NCBI RefSeq assembly: GCF_965215815.1
Contig: NZ_CBDCEO010000012.1
Span: forward strand, 186,001 to 250,000
Reading direction: 5' to 3'
DNA: 64,000 bases
From: Poriferisodalis sp965215815
Lineage (GTDB): Bacteria > Actinomycetota > Acidimicrobiia > Acidimicrobiales > Poriferisodalaceae
Position numbers and translations under genes: made by a program. Position 1 is the first letter of the stretch, and each line of letters begins with the position of its first letter. This document shows positions 1 through 10,200 of the stretch, one piece after another. The notes beneath the pieces are model-generated. The model searched no databases. It had not been told where the DNA came from and was given only the letters and a program-made list of their open reading frames with translations.

Positions 1-1215
1 CTGCCCGACGATCTGCCGAGCGGCATATACGCCTTCGGGGTGCGCGGCGCCGCCGGAGAGGACCGGGTGCCGTTCTTCGTCCGGCCCGCCGCAGGCGCCC
101 CGACCGCCGATGTGGCATTGCTCATGCCCACGGCTACCTACATGGCCTACGCCAACCACCGGATGCTGTTCGAGGGCGCCGACTTCATCCCGACAAAGAC
201 ACGCCTTCGACCTGAGCACGCGTACATCCGCGACCATCCCGAACTGGGACGCAGCCACTACGAGAAGCACCCTGATCGAAGCGGTGTGATGTTCAACTCG
301 CGCCTGCGGCCGGTACTGAACCTCCGCCCCGGGGCCGACGGCTGGAACTTCACGCCCGACACCGACATCAACGCCTTCCTCGAACATCTTGAGGTCGGTC
401 ACGACATCGTCACCGACGAGGACCTGCACTTCGAAGGTCTCGCAGCCATCGCGCCGTACCGAGTGCTCGTCACCGGCAGCCACCCCGAGTACTGGTCAAC
501 CGCCATGCTGGACGCGCTCGCGGACTGGCAGCGCGAAGGCGGCCGGCTCATGTACCTCGGCGGCAATGGCTTCTATTGGCGGGTGGCATTCAGTGACGAC
601 TGGCCGGGTGCCATCGAGCTGCGCCGGGCAGAGGACGGTGTGCGGAATTGGCAGACCGGCCCGGGCGAGAGCTACCACGCCTGGGGTGGTGAGTACGGGG
701 GGCTGTGGCGTCGGCAAGGCCGGGCGCCCAACGAAATCTGTGGCGTCGGGTTCGCCGCCCAGGGCTTCGAGAAGGCCACCTATTTCGTGCGCGATCCCGA
801 CGCCGACGGCTCTCGGGCTGCGTGGATCCTCGAAGGGGTGCCCGGCGAGCGCATCGGCACCTCAGGACTCGGCGGCGGCGCAGCCGGCCAGGAGGTCGAC
901 CGCTATGACATCCGCCTCGGATCGCCCGACCATGCTGTGGTGCTGGCTTCGGCAACCACCTTCGGGCCCGACATGCTGCGCACGAAGGAAGAGTTCGAAG
1001 GCTCGATCTTCTTCCCTACGCCCGATCCGTATGTGCGCGCCGACATGGTGTTCTACGAGACGCCCAATGGCGGGGCGGTGTTCTCGGTGGGTTCGATCTC
1101 GTGGTTCGGCGCGCTGGCGCGTGACGGTTACGACAACGACATTGCTCGCATTACGGCCAACGTGGTGCGACGGTTCGCAGACCCCGAGCCGTTCCCGCCG
1201 CCAGGCGTCGACTGA
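1..1215 (+). CDS. N,N-dimethylformamidase large-subunit-like protein, C-terminal part
   Basis: The reading frame is open from the first base of the window, so the gene begins upstream and about 404 C-terminal residues are seen. The sequence resembles the C-terminal domain of the large (beta) subunit of N,N-dimethylformamidase, an amidohydrolase that splits dimethylformamide. Recognisable stretches are TGSHPEYWS, GGNGFYWRVA and the closing GGAVFSVGSISWFGAL, which are typical of this family. Many actinobacterial members have unknown substrates, so the family is firmer than the reaction. It ends in TGA, with a convergent gene 60 bases downstream. Confidence 0.8.
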   Translation: MPDDLPSGIYAFGVRGAAGEDRVPFFVRPAAGAPTADVALLMPTATYMAYANHRMLFEGADFIPTKTRLRPEHAYIRDHPELGRSHYEKHPDRSGVMFNSRLRPVLNLRPGADGWNFTPDTDINAFLEHLEVGHDIVTDEDLHFEGLAAIAPYRVLVTGSHPEYWSTAMLDALADWQREGGRLMYLGGNGFYWRVAFSDDWPGAIELRRAEDGVRNWQTGPGESYHAWGGEYGGLWRRQGRAPNEICGVGFAAQGFEKATYFVRDPDADGSRAAWILEGVPGERIGTSGLGGGAAGQEVDRYDIRLGSPDHAVVLASATTFGPDMLRTKEEFEGSIFFPTPDPYVRADMVFYETPNGGAVFSVGSISWFGALARDGYDNDIARITANVVRRFADPEPFPPPGVD

Positions 1216-1275
1216 CGATTCCTGCTGTGCCGCTTGGGGCGGTCAGGTTCTCGTGTGCCGGGGCCTGTTTGGCGC

Positions 1276-1950
1276 TCAGTCGTCTTTGCGGACTTGCCCC
1301 AGCAGCTCGCTGACTCGGTTCGCGGCAGGCGTGTAGTCGGCATCGACTTCGGGACCGGGCACGAACTCGGGAACCTCGGCGCGTTCGGGGCCCGAGGGAG
1401 CGGCGGTGCGAGCGGGCTGGGCCGGGGGAGTCGCGGCGGCGGGCTCTGGTGGCGCTTCGGCGGCCGGTGCGGGAGCTGGCTCAACGGCTGCAGGCGCTGG
1501 ACTCTCCGGAGCGGGGACGCCGGTTTCAGTGCGTGCCGACTTGGAGCGCGAGAGCAGAGCCGCCAAACGGGGATCGCCGGCTTCTTCGCTCCCGGAGGCT
1601 TCTGCAGCGGGTGCTGGTTCGAGCGCAGTCTCTGTGGCCGGTGCTTCTGCGCTTGCGGCGGGCAGCCCGCGCGACTCGGCGGCCGCGGCACGGGCCTCGG
1701 CAATCCGGGCGCGCCCTTCTGCTGCTTCGATCTCTGTACGCGCCCGCTTGGCGAGGAACTGTGACCATTCGTTTTCGGGCACGAGCTTGCTGTGGGCGAC
1801 AGAGATGGCCTCGACGTCATTGTCGAAACGCACGCGGTAGCGCTTAATGGCGAAACCGATACCGCGTCCGCACTTGCCCGCAGTACCTTCAGGGACGCCC
1901 GAGATGTCTTCGGTCACTACTACCCGAGTACCGCGCTTGTACTCGATCAT
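1276..1950 (-). CDS. Conserved hypothetical protein with N-terminal SH3/KOW-like segment and Ala/Pro-rich tail
   Basis: The 224-residue protein has two parts. Residues 1-60 (starting MIEYKRGTRVVVTEDISGVP) look like a small beta barrel of the SH3, KOW or CarD type, with the pattern GTRVVV...GTAGK...YRVRFDN. Residues 65-100 are a charged Ala/Glu/Arg helix, and the remainder is a low-complexity Ala/Pro/Glu tail. I do not recognise a named family. The start is the first ATG, on the strand divergent from the SDR gene at 2171. A role in nucleic-acid or RNA polymerase binding is only a guess from the beta-barrel look. Confidence 0.7.
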   Translation of the reverse strand: MIEYKRGTRVVVTEDISGVPEGTAGKCGRGIGFAIKRYRVRFDNDVEAISVAHSKLVPENEWSQFLAKRARTEIEAAEGRARIAEARAAAAESRGLPAASAEAPATETALEPAPAAEASGSEEAGDPRLAALLSRSKSARTETGVPAPESPAPAAVEPAPAPAAEAPPEPAAATPPAQPARTAAPSGPERAEVPEFVPGPEVDADYTPAANRVSELLGQVRKDD

Positions 1951-2170
1951 GACCCGGTTCCGCTGACGCTCGCGTCCATCGTTGCGGGAGCGTACCGGCG
2001 AACGGTGCGAGCATCACGGGACGTCACGATTGACGCTGAGAGGGCATCGATGCGAGCTGCGCAGGCAGGGCCGTAATGTCGCCAGGACATTGGCATTTCC
2101 CGAGCGACATCGACTGCGGGGCCGTCTCACGGTCCGGGTGCCGGGCGACAGGTGAGACGGAGGACGAGGC

Positions 2171-3325
2171 GTGAGCGAACGAACGGCGTTGGTGGTCGGC
2201 GGCACCGGTCCCACCGGACCGCACGTGGTGAAGGGCTTGCTCGAACGTGATTACAGGGTCACGATCCTGCACACGGGCCGTCACGAGGTCGACGAGATCA
2301 CCGACCTCGTCGAGCACATCCACACCGACCCGTTCGACGTCGATGAGTTCGTCGGCGCCCTCGGTTCGGCCACCTACGACCTGTCGGTGATCATGTACGG
2401 CCGCCTGCGGGAAATCGCTCGGGCGCTCGCGGGGCGCGTCGCCAAGTTCGTGAGCATCGGGGGCTTCCCGGTGTACAGCGGCTGGGGCGATGCCGATGCC
2501 CTCTGGCCAGCAGGCATGCGGGTGCCGACCCGTGAGCACGATCGGCTGGTTTCCGATGAGGCGCCGGAGTTCCGAGTCAACAACAAGGTGCGCCAGGTCG
2601 CGGCCACTGAGCTTGTTGTGTTCGGCGAGCACCCCACGGCTTCGCACCTGCGCTATCCCTGGATCTACGGTCCCGGTCAGATCAGCCCGCGCGAGTGGAA
2701 GATCGTGCGCCGGGTGCTTGACGGCCGCACTCGCATCGTGCTGCCCGACGGTGGCATGACCTTGCAGGCTTCGGCAGATGCGCGCAACGCTGCGGCAATG
2801 GTGCTTGCCACCGTCGATGGTGGGGCGCGCTCGTCGGGGCAGGCGTACAACGTCTCCGACGAGTGGACGCCGACGCTGGCGCAGTGGGTGGAGATCATTG
2901 CCGCGGCGCTCGATCACACGTTTGAGATCGTGTCGATCCCGTGGGAATACGCGGCTGTGTCGCACCATCTCACCCAGCGCAGCACGCCTCATCACCGCGT
3001 GATCAGCTGTGACAAGGCCGTGTACCAACTTGGGTACCGAGACGTCGTCAACCCGGTTGAGGGGCTCACGGAGACGGCGCGCTGGCTGGCCCGACAGGAG
3101 AATCACCCTGAGCCCGGCGGGGCCATGGAGCGCTCGATCGTCGATCGTTTTGACTACGAGGCTGAAGACCGCCTGATCGACGCCTGGCAAGCAGCCATTT
3201 CCACCGACGACATCGCATCGGCGGCAGCTGCTGCGGACCCCGGCTTCTCCGACCGCTACAGCGCGGACTTCGACGATCGCCCCGGCGCTGGCAAGGGGTG
3301 GACTTCCGTCAGCCGTTCCGGCTGA
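2171..3325 (+). CDS. NAD(P)-dependent epimerase/dehydratase family protein (extended SDR)
   Basis: The 384-residue protein starts with a Rossmann nucleotide-binding motif, GGTGPTGPH (residues 10-18), typical of extended short-chain dehydrogenases. YPWIYGPGQ around residue 160 matches the R-x-x-x-I-Y-G-P-G pattern of NAD-dependent epimerases, and a C-terminal substrate domain follows. The canonical YxxxK dyad is not obvious, so it may be an atypical member. The start is GTG at 2171. The gene converges on modC with no gap, since both coding regions meet at 3325/3326. The substrate is unknown. Confidence 0.8.
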   Translation: MSERTALVVGGTGPTGPHVVKGLLERDYRVTILHTGRHEVDEITDLVEHIHTDPFDVDEFVGALGSATYDLSVIMYGRLREIARALAGRVAKFVSIGGFPVYSGWGDADALWPAGMRVPTREHDRLVSDEAPEFRVNNKVRQVAATELVVFGEHPTASHLRYPWIYGPGQISPREWKIVRRVLDGRTRIVLPDGGMTLQASADARNAAAMVLATVDGGARSSGQAYNVSDEWTPTLAQWVEIIAAALDHTFEIVSIPWEYAAVSHHLTQRSTPHHRVISCDKAVYQLGYRDVVNPVEGLTETARWLARQENHPEPGGAMERSIVDRFDYEAEDRLIDAWQAAISTDDIASAAAAADPGFSDRYSADFDDRPGAGKGWTSVSRSG

Positions 3326-4501
3326 CTAGTCGCGGCTGTCGGGCGCCAGTTCGACCTCGGTGGCCTTGACCGAGACCCACAGGACGGAGCCGGGCCGGAT
3401 GAGCAGTTCGTGGGCCGCGCCGGGCGTGATGTCGGCGGTGAGAGTTAGCGGCGCTCCGAGCAGTACGCGGGTGATGTCTCCCAGCGGCTCGACGGCGTCC
3501 GCGGTTGTGCGCCACACGTTGCGTGGGCTGCCGCTGGGTCGCTCGCGATGCAGTGCGATCGCCCGCGGGTGAATCGTTGCCAGGACAGGTCCGTTCACTG
3601 TTGTGTCGGCGGCGTGCAGCACAGTGGCTGGACTCCGGCTCTGACCCGCCGCCGAGGGGTCATCGGACGTCACGGTGACCTCCCCGCCCTGCGCCGTGCC
3701 TCGCACCAGGTTGATCCCCGACAGGTCGGCCGCGTATGGCGTGGCAGGTGCCCGTCGCAACTCTTCGGGCGTGCCCGACTGGGTGAGACGACCGTCTTCA
3801 AGAATGTGAACGCGGTCGGCCAGGACAAAGGCATCGGTGGGGTCGTGAGTGATGAGCAATCGGGGCACGTTCCCAGCGCCCTGCAGCGGTACCGGTGTCA
3901 CGCTGCCGCCGTTGCGACTGCTGCTGAGGTGTGCTGCCAGATTGCGCCGAAGGCGATTGCGCGCGGTGACGTCCAGCGATCCAAGCGGCTCGTCCGCCAA
4001 CAGCAGGTCGGGTTGGCATGCGAGCGCTCGGGCCAGCGCGACCCGCTGACGCTGGCCGCCCGACAGCGCCTTGGGCCGGCGGTGGGCAAGGTCGCCGAGG
4101 TCCATTGCGCCCAGCCAAGCTTGCGCCTGTTCACGCGCCTCGGCCCGGCGCATCCTGCGAGCGGTCAAGCCGAACGCGACGTTGTCGAGCGCGCTGAGAT
4201 GTTCGAATAGGACTTGGTCTTGGAACACGACGCCAATGCGACGTTGTTCGGGCGGGACGAAGACGCCGGCCGCCGGGTCGTCGAGGACCCGGCCGGCGAG
4301 GTGGACGCCGCCGCCTTCGAGCGGTAGCAGTCCGGCGAGCGCCGCCACAATCGTGGATTTGCCGGCCCCGTTCGGTCCCAGCAGCGCCGCTGTCTCGCCG
4401 ACTTCGACGCGCAGCGAGACATCCAACTCGAAGTCACCGCGCCGCAGCCGGATGTCGGCATCGAGAGCGCCGTCGGCCGTGTTGCGTGCTGCGAGAGTCA
4501 T
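3326..4501 (-). CDS. modC: Molybdate ABC transporter ATP-binding protein ModC
   Basis: This 391-residue ATPase energises molybdate import at the cytoplasmic side. It shows Walker A GPNGAGKST, a Q-loop VVFQDQ, the signature LSGGQ, Walker B LLLADEP and the switch LLITHDPTDAF. A C-terminal region of about 100 residues fits the TOBE oxyanion-sensing domain of ModC. The ATG at 4501 overlaps the modB stop as ATGA, which fixes the start and shows translational coupling. A longer open frame continues upstream to 5263 but is antisense-type noise across modB. Sulfate or tungstate specificity cannot be excluded by sequence alone. Confidence 0.9.
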   Translation of the reverse strand: MTLAARNTADGALDADIRLRRGDFELDVSLRVEVGETAALLGPNGAGKSTIVAALAGLLPLEGGGVHLAGRVLDDPAAGVFVPPEQRRIGVVFQDQVLFEHLSALDNVAFGLTARRMRRAEAREQAQAWLGAMDLGDLAHRRPKALSGGQRQRVALARALACQPDLLLADEPLGSLDVTARNRLRRNLAAHLSSSRNGGSVTPVPLQGAGNVPRLLITHDPTDAFVLADRVHILEDGRLTQSGTPEELRRAPATPYAADLSGINLVRGTAQGGEVTVTSDDPSAAGQSRSPATVLHAADTTVNGPVLATIHPRAIALHRERPSGSPRNVWRTTADAVEPLGDITRVLLGAPLTLTADITPGAAHELLIRPGSVLWVSVKATEVELAPDSRD

Positions 4502-5343
4502 CGGCTCGGCCACCAGCGGTCCCGCAGGGCGATGAGCAAGCCCAGCGACAGCGCCACCAGGACCAAGCTGATGGCAACCGCAGCATCGCGGTCTGCCTCG
4601 AGTGCCACGAACACTGCGAGCGGCAGTGTCTGGGTTCGCCCTCCGAGGTTTCCGGCAAACGTCACGGTCGCGCCGAACTCGCCGAGAGCGCGTGCCCAGG
4701 CCACCACGACAGCAACACCCAGTGCGGGTCCGATCATGGGCAGGGTGACCCGCCACAGCGTGCGCAGCCGCGACGCCCCGAGCGTGGCAGCAGCGGCCTC
4801 GTAGCGCCGATCGAGGTTCCGCAGCGCCCCTTCTATGGTGAGGATCACGAGCGGTGTGGCGACGAACGCATTCGCCAGGATGACACCCCAGATCGAGTAC
4901 GGCAGCAACAACCCGGTGGCGTCGTGCAATGGTCCGCCGACGACGCCCCGGCGTCCGAGCGCGAACAGCAACGCTGCGCCGCCGACGACCGGCGGCAGCA
5001 CCATCGGCAGCGTCACGAGTGCTCGAACCACCGAGCGGCCCCGGAAGGACACCCGCGCCAACACCCAAGCCAAGGGAACGCCGACGGCCGCTGCGACGAT
5101 CGCAGCGGCAACAGACGACACCACCGAGAGCACTGCGGCGTCCACCACGAAGCGGCTCGACAGATGCGTCCAGAGCCCGGTCCACGGTGTGCGTGCTGCC
5201 AACCCAACCACGGGCAGGGCGAACAGCACGACGCCGACGCTCGCCAGAATTGCCACGGGCCACGGCGGCAGGTCCCGCTGCGTCCGGCGCGTCACTCGTC
5301 CGTCGGAGCGGCCACTACTCACAGGAGTCGTTCCGTCGGTCAT
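4498..5343 (-). CDS. modB: Molybdate ABC transporter permease ModB
   Basis: The 281-residue inner-membrane permease has five or six hydrophobic segments. The conserved EAA loop (EAAATLGASRLRTLWRVTLP, about residues 180-200) docks the ATPase. Near the C-terminus, RALGEFGATVTFAGN is diagnostic for molybdate/sulfate-type permeases. The gene lies between modA and modC and overlaps both by ATGA junctions (5340-5343 and 4498-4501), so the three proteins are probably made in step. The N-terminus carries about 25 polar residues before the first membrane segment. Confidence 0.92.
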   Translation of the reverse strand: MTDGTTPVSSGRSDGRVTRRTQRDLPPWPVAILASVGVVLFALPVVGLAARTPWTGLWTHLSSRFVVDAAVLSVVSSVAAAIVAAAVGVPLAWVLARVSFRGRSVVRALVTLPMVLPPVVGGAALLFALGRRGVVGGPLHDATGLLLPYSIWGVILANAFVATPLVILTIEGALRNLDRRYEAAAATLGASRLRTLWRVTLPMIGPALGVAVVVAWARALGEFGATVTFAGNLGGRTQTLPLAVFVALEADRDAAVAISLVLVALSLGLLIALRDRWWPSR

Positions 5344-6179
5344 GGCGCGGCGAATCCGTGGTCAGAAAACGCGTCACGCGCCGAGCCTGTCTGCAGGTAC
5401 TTCACAAACGCTTCGGCCGCTGCACGATTTGGCGCATCGGCCAGCACTGCGGCAGCGTATGACGTACGAGGCGCAGTACCGGCAGTCCAGCCCAGACTCA
5501 CGATGGAACCGTTCTGCGGACCGCCTCCCGCGTTCGGGGCTGTGTCGCTGGCATACACCACGGCAGCGTCGAGTTCACCGGCGGCCAGCTTGGTGATCAG
5601 GGCGCGGACGTTCGGCTCATCGGTGTCCGGGACCGGTTCGATCCCGGCCTCGGCCAATCCCGTTCGCGCCAGAGCGCCGCAGGGAACCTCGGCCGCGCAC
5701 AGCCCGATGAGCAGCTCGGGCCGGGCCAGGTCGGCGAGCGACGTCACCCCGGCGTCGTTGCCGGCCGGTACTGCCAGCACCAGCGAGTTTCGGGCCACGA
5801 CGACGGGTGCGCTGGCCAACCCGACTTCGTCACGGATGGTGTCGAGATGGACAGGGTCAGCGGGGATGAACACGTCGGCCGGTGCGCCGGCGAGAACCTG
5901 CTCGCGCAGCGCTGAGCTTCCTGCACCCGCGATCAGCACGTCCACGCCTGTGTGGAGCTGTTCGAAGTCGTCGGCGAGCATCTCGGCAACCGGCAGCAAC
6001 GAGGCGGCAACGAGGACATGCAGGCTGCCGTCGAGTGCTGCGTCTGGAGGCCCGGCCGGTTCGCTGTCACGACTCGACATGCATCCGGCCACGAACGGCA
6101 GCGTCGCCATGGTCAGCAACGCCAGCGCAGCACCGACGCGGGTAGAAGCCCGGCGTTTCCCCCTGCGGCAGCCACCCAT
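5340..6179 (-). CDS. modA: Molybdate ABC transporter substrate-binding lipoprotein ModA
   Basis: This is the extracytoplasmic binding protein that delivers molybdate to ModBC. I chose the ATG at 6179, giving 279 residues, because it produces a good lipoprotein signal peptide: a basic N-terminus, a hydrophobic core and the lipobox VAGC. An ATG at 6212 in the same frame is possible. The mature part shows LHVLVAASLLPVAEML, AGSSALREQV and APADVFIPAD, all typical of ModA. It is first in the modABC operon, and the gene at 6238 diverges from it. No ModE-like regulator is encoded nearby. Confidence 0.9.
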   Translation of the reverse strand: MGGCRRGKRRASTRVGAALALLTMATLPFVAGCMSSRDSEPAGPPDAALDGSLHVLVAASLLPVAEMLADDFEQLHTGVDVLIAGAGSSALREQVLAGAPADVFIPADPVHLDTIRDEVGLASAPVVVARNSLVLAVPAGNDAGVTSLADLARPELLIGLCAAEVPCGALARTGLAEAGIEPVPDTDEPNVRALITKLAAGELDAAVVYASDTAPNAGGGPQNGSIVSLGWTAGTAPRTSYAAAVLADAPNRAAAEAFVKYLQTGSARDAFSDHGFAAP

Positions 6180-6237
6180 AGTCGCGCCAGTGTGCCCGGC
6201 CCGCGGAGCCATTGAGCCCGGGCGTATGGTTCCGGCC

Positions 6238-7149
6238 ATGGCTACGACGCTCGACTGGTACGGGTGCGCAACATTCCGGCTGCGCACCGCAGGTCTCACC
6301 ATCTTTTTGGATGCCTATATCGATCGAGCACAAAACGCCGTCGGACCCGGGCTCTCGGCCGACGATGTCACCGAGGCTGACTGGGTGCTCGTGGGCCATT
6401 CCCACTTCGACCACCTCTATGGCGCTGAGCGGATTGTTGCCAACACCGACGCCACGCTGGTTGCTTCGTATGAGTCGGTGCGGCTCATGGCCGAAGCCGG
6501 CATCCCAGCGGACCGGATGATCTGCGTAGCCGGCGGCGAGACGGTCGACTTGAGCCGGGGGGACCGGGGGGACGGTGTGCGCGTGTCGGTGTACCCGAGC
6601 CAGCACTCCTGTGTGTGGTCCCACACCCAGATGCACCAGCCTGGCGAGGTCTGCCTGGGTGACCTGGGCGTCACCTGGCAAGAACAGCAGGAGCGCTTCG
6701 CCCAGCTGATGAAGTATCTGGCCAGCGAGGTCGATCCAGCGACGAGCGAGCACATCGCGGCGTCAGCAGTCGGTCACAGCGACCGGGGCGACGGGGGAGC
6801 GCTGCTCTTCCTGATCGAGGCACCCGACGGTTCGGTGCTGTTTCAGGACACCTCGGGGCACTGGTCAGGGGTCATGCGCGACCTCCGCCCCGATGTGGCG
6901 ATTCTTGCGGCGGCGGGTCGGGGAAACATCGACGGCGAGCCCATCCAGGGCTCGCTGGCCCAATTCATCGGCCGTCAAGCCGACCTGCTGCGGCCCCGCA
7001 AGCTCATCCTCGGCCACCACGACAACTGGCTGCCGGGTTTCTCAGTGCCGACCGACACCTCCAGCATCGCGGACGAACTGGCTCGAGTCACGCCTGGTGT
7101 CGAGTTCCTTGAGCCCGGCTACATGGAGGCCACGCAGATCCTGTCGTAG
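6238..7149 (+). CDS. Metallo-beta-lactamase-fold hydrolase (UlaG/ComEC-like)
   Basis: The 303-residue protein has the zinc-binding signature GHSHFDHLYG (HxHxDH, about residues 57-66) and further metal-ligand candidates at SQHSCVWS and LGHHDNW near the C-terminus. The start ATG at 6238 is the one closest to the family start (MATTLDWYGCATFRL). The frame itself is open far upstream across the mod genes, but that part is a shadow. It diverges from modA by 58 bases. Family members hydrolyse lactones, phosphodiesters or similar bonds, and the substrate here cannot be read from the sequence. Confidence 0.85.
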   Translation: MATTLDWYGCATFRLRTAGLTIFLDAYIDRAQNAVGPGLSADDVTEADWVLVGHSHFDHLYGAERIVANTDATLVASYESVRLMAEAGIPADRMICVAGGETVDLSRGDRGDGVRVSVYPSQHSCVWSHTQMHQPGEVCLGDLGVTWQEQQERFAQLMKYLASEVDPATSEHIAASAVGHSDRGDGGALLFLIEAPDGSVLFQDTSGHWSGVMRDLRPDVAILAAAGRGNIDGEPIQGSLAQFIGRQADLLRPRKLILGHHDNWLPGFSVPTDTSSIADELARVTPGVEFLEPGYMEATQILS

Positions 7150-7260
7150 CGGAGTTCGGCGCCATCACCTCGAGGTCGGTGCGCGTGAGGTTGTGTGGGC
7201 GTGATGCGGGTGGGCGGCCGCTCTGGGCGTTCGCGCAGCGCGAAGCGCATGACCTCGGAC

Positions 7261-10200
7261 TCACACGCGACCGGTGGTACCCAAGAGCCCAGTGACCGCA
7301 TCCTCGATCTCGGGCCCGAGATCGCTGGCTGCGATGCTCGCACGCACCCTTGCGCGCATGCGGCCGTGCGCCTTCATCACGGGGATATCAAGATCCGCGA
7401 CGAACTGCTCAGCACGTGCTCCGAGAGATGCGAGCCGGCGATGCGAGTCATCCTGATCGTCATAGTCCGGAATCGGCAGCTTCCAAAGGTGAGGTCCGAT
7501 ATGACGCCCTCCGCCCTTCCCAGACACCATGTACGGCTCAACGGCACTGGTGACTGCAACGCTGTTCAAGACGGCACAGAGGTACGTGCCTTCATTCTCC
7601 GAGCTCACCGGCGCCCAATTGAGCTGATGCTCGACCAACGCGTCATCGTTGAGGACACGGCACGCTGCCACATGCATCCCCGAAACCGCATATACAACTC
7701 GTAACGGTGTAAGGGGATATTGGGACGTGAGCTTGCGGTAGTGATCCAAGGAGTCTTGCAAGTCGAGGGATACGCCACCATGTTCGGCCCACAGTGCCCG
7801 TGCTGTCTGCCACCAACGCGCAAAGCCATCGTACGTATCGATCTCCTCGTCCGTCATTATCCTTGAGCCGTTGAATGGAAGCAGCACCTCAACAGGCTGC
7901 CGTTGAAGAAACGGAAGAACTGACTCGCCCAACAACATGGGGAAAATGAATTCCCTTTCGACGACTCCGTGCAGTTCGGGCAACGTCTTCCAGGCGTGCT
8001 TGGCATAGATTCCTCGGTCCGAGCGCACGGCTCGTCGGCCCGCTCCTACACCCAGAGGCGGTTCTTGGTCTGATCTGATCGTGGTCAACAAGCGTGGGTA
8101 AACGTTGGCTCCATTCCGAAACCTATTCTTGTACGGAGAAGTCCACTGGGTCGCCTCAACGGTTTGACTTTCCTGAAGAGACCGCGAGAGAGTACTTCGT
8201 ATGCAATCCCACGGGAGACTCGGGTTCCGGAGCCGACCTGACCAGCGTTCAACCTGTGTAGGCATCGACAGATGTGTTTCCGATCGCTTGCCGAACGCAA
8301 CACATGCCGTCCGAGGGAAGAACGTGTGGCTAATCGGCGAAAGATCCCAAGGTGTCTCCCACTGCACACGAAGATTGTCCCCTTTCCCTAGTGGAAAATT
8401 GCCAGAGCGAAGACCGTTTGACTGCGCTCTTGTCAGGACGCCCGCAGGCATAACAAATCCAAAAGACCCTCCGGGAGCCAAGTACTGCTCGACAGCTCTG
8501 ACAACGAACAAGTCAGCTAAGTCCTGATGTGTTGCAACATGCTTCCCGGACCAAAGACCGCGTGACGTTGACATCTCACGGAATATCGCCTTCATCGACG
8601 CCGTCATGTGCCGGTACGCCAGCCACGGTGGATTTCCAATCAAGACATCACAGCGGTTATCGGGAAGTGTCAACCAAGCCGGGCGAGCAAGGTTTCGAAC
8701 GTAGTAACCCCAGATGTGGTCGCGACGCTCATCGTGCAAACGGCACATGGCTTCAAAGGTCGCTCGTAAGATTGCAGCGTCGTTCGAAGAGAGGCCGTGC
8801 CGAGTCGTTATGGAGCCAAATAGAGTGGGGCGGGAACTTGGTTCCCTTGTTGTGGCCATTTCTGCGAGATCAGTTATGAGAGAGTCGAACCGGTCTGCGT
8901 CATTCAAGAGAGCCTGTGGGAACCGCAGTTGATCGGCGAATAGATGCGCACCGTCGCCTGTGCTGACGTTGAGTGTCTCTGACGCGAAGATGTCGCCGCG
9001 TTGTCCCCATTGGAGAGCGTCACCAAGAAACACAGGGATTCGCAGAGGCCCTCGATCAGGGGCAGCGAGACGCTCGGTTCCGATCGCGAGCAGGTACGTG
9101 ACGCGGGCAAGCGTCACTGCAACCGGGTGGACATCGACGCCGTAAACGCTCTTTGCGACGCCTACGACAGCATCACCGTTTGCGATGCCCGCGCCTTCAG
9201 CGGCTTCGAGGTATTTCCGAACAGCGTGGAAGAGGAACGTGCCTGACCCGCAACTGGGATCCAAGACCGTCATCTTCAAAGGGTCAGTGACGACCTCTTC
9301 TATCATCGATTCGGCCAGAAAATCAGGAGTATAGTACTCGCCAAGACGTCTGCGGGTATCAACCCCGATGACGGATTCGTAGATAGTCTTCATGACATCG
9401 TGCGTCACGCTTGACCAGTCGAACTGCTGAAGGCGTCTCGCTAGTGCTGCAATCCAAATGCTTCCAGATTCGCCGCAGTTGAGTGGCCAGTCAAAGAAAT
9501 CGTGATCGACTACACCGTGTATCTGTGATTGCTGGGCGAATAATTCCCCACGCAACAGGTTGGACGGAGTGAGTTGAGTGATCGGATAATTGAGGACAGC
9601 GTGCGCGACACATTCGGCCGTAGCCACTAAGAGTGTGTGCTCGACGAAGAGATCGTCTTCGTCGGAACTGAATTGGGTGCCGAGCGCGGTGGTCAAGAGC
9701 TTGGCCCATAGCTCCTGCTTCACCTGAATTTCTGGGTTCTCTCGATTCGCGTCGTAGAGTGCCCGCAGGGTCGCCCGCTCGAGTGCGTGTCCAGGACTGT
9801 CCGCTCCGAGGCGGTTCGAGATCGCCTCCCGCGTTGGTGCGATCTGTTGCTGTGTGACCAAGACCGCCGCGAGCCACGTAATCAACGGTTCGGGCTCTGC
9901 GAGAGCTGGGTCGAGGCAATAGGTGGAGATCGGACTGAGACTGTCCGCGGCGAAATGGAAGAGGTGCCAATCCCGTCCATCCGTGACTATTCCGACGTAA
10001 CGCTGGCCGAGCTGGCGGCAACGTTCAGCCACGTAGCCCGCGAGCTGTGAGGTCGCATCGTTCAGAGAAGCGCCGCCGGCGAGTGACTTCTTGACCTCGA
10101 TAACCGTGTGCCCCATTTCGATATCGATCCTGCGGCGGTCGCCAAGTGGCGCTTCCAGCGTTACGTCGAGCATGTCGTCTTCGGAGATGTTCAAACCCGA

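Noticed and set aside
4486..6237. Very long plus-strand open frame (nearly 1.8 kb) opposite modABC and running into the hydrolase gene
   Set aside because: It is antisense to three clear transporter genes and has the Arg/Gln/His-rich composition of a GC-rich shadow frame. Only the part from 6238 is a real gene.
7230..7244. TTCGCGC-A-GCGCGAA palindrome as a bidirectional terminator between the hydrolase and the restriction-modification gene
   Set aside because: The loop would be only a few bases and there is no T-tract on either side, so I cannot support a terminator call.
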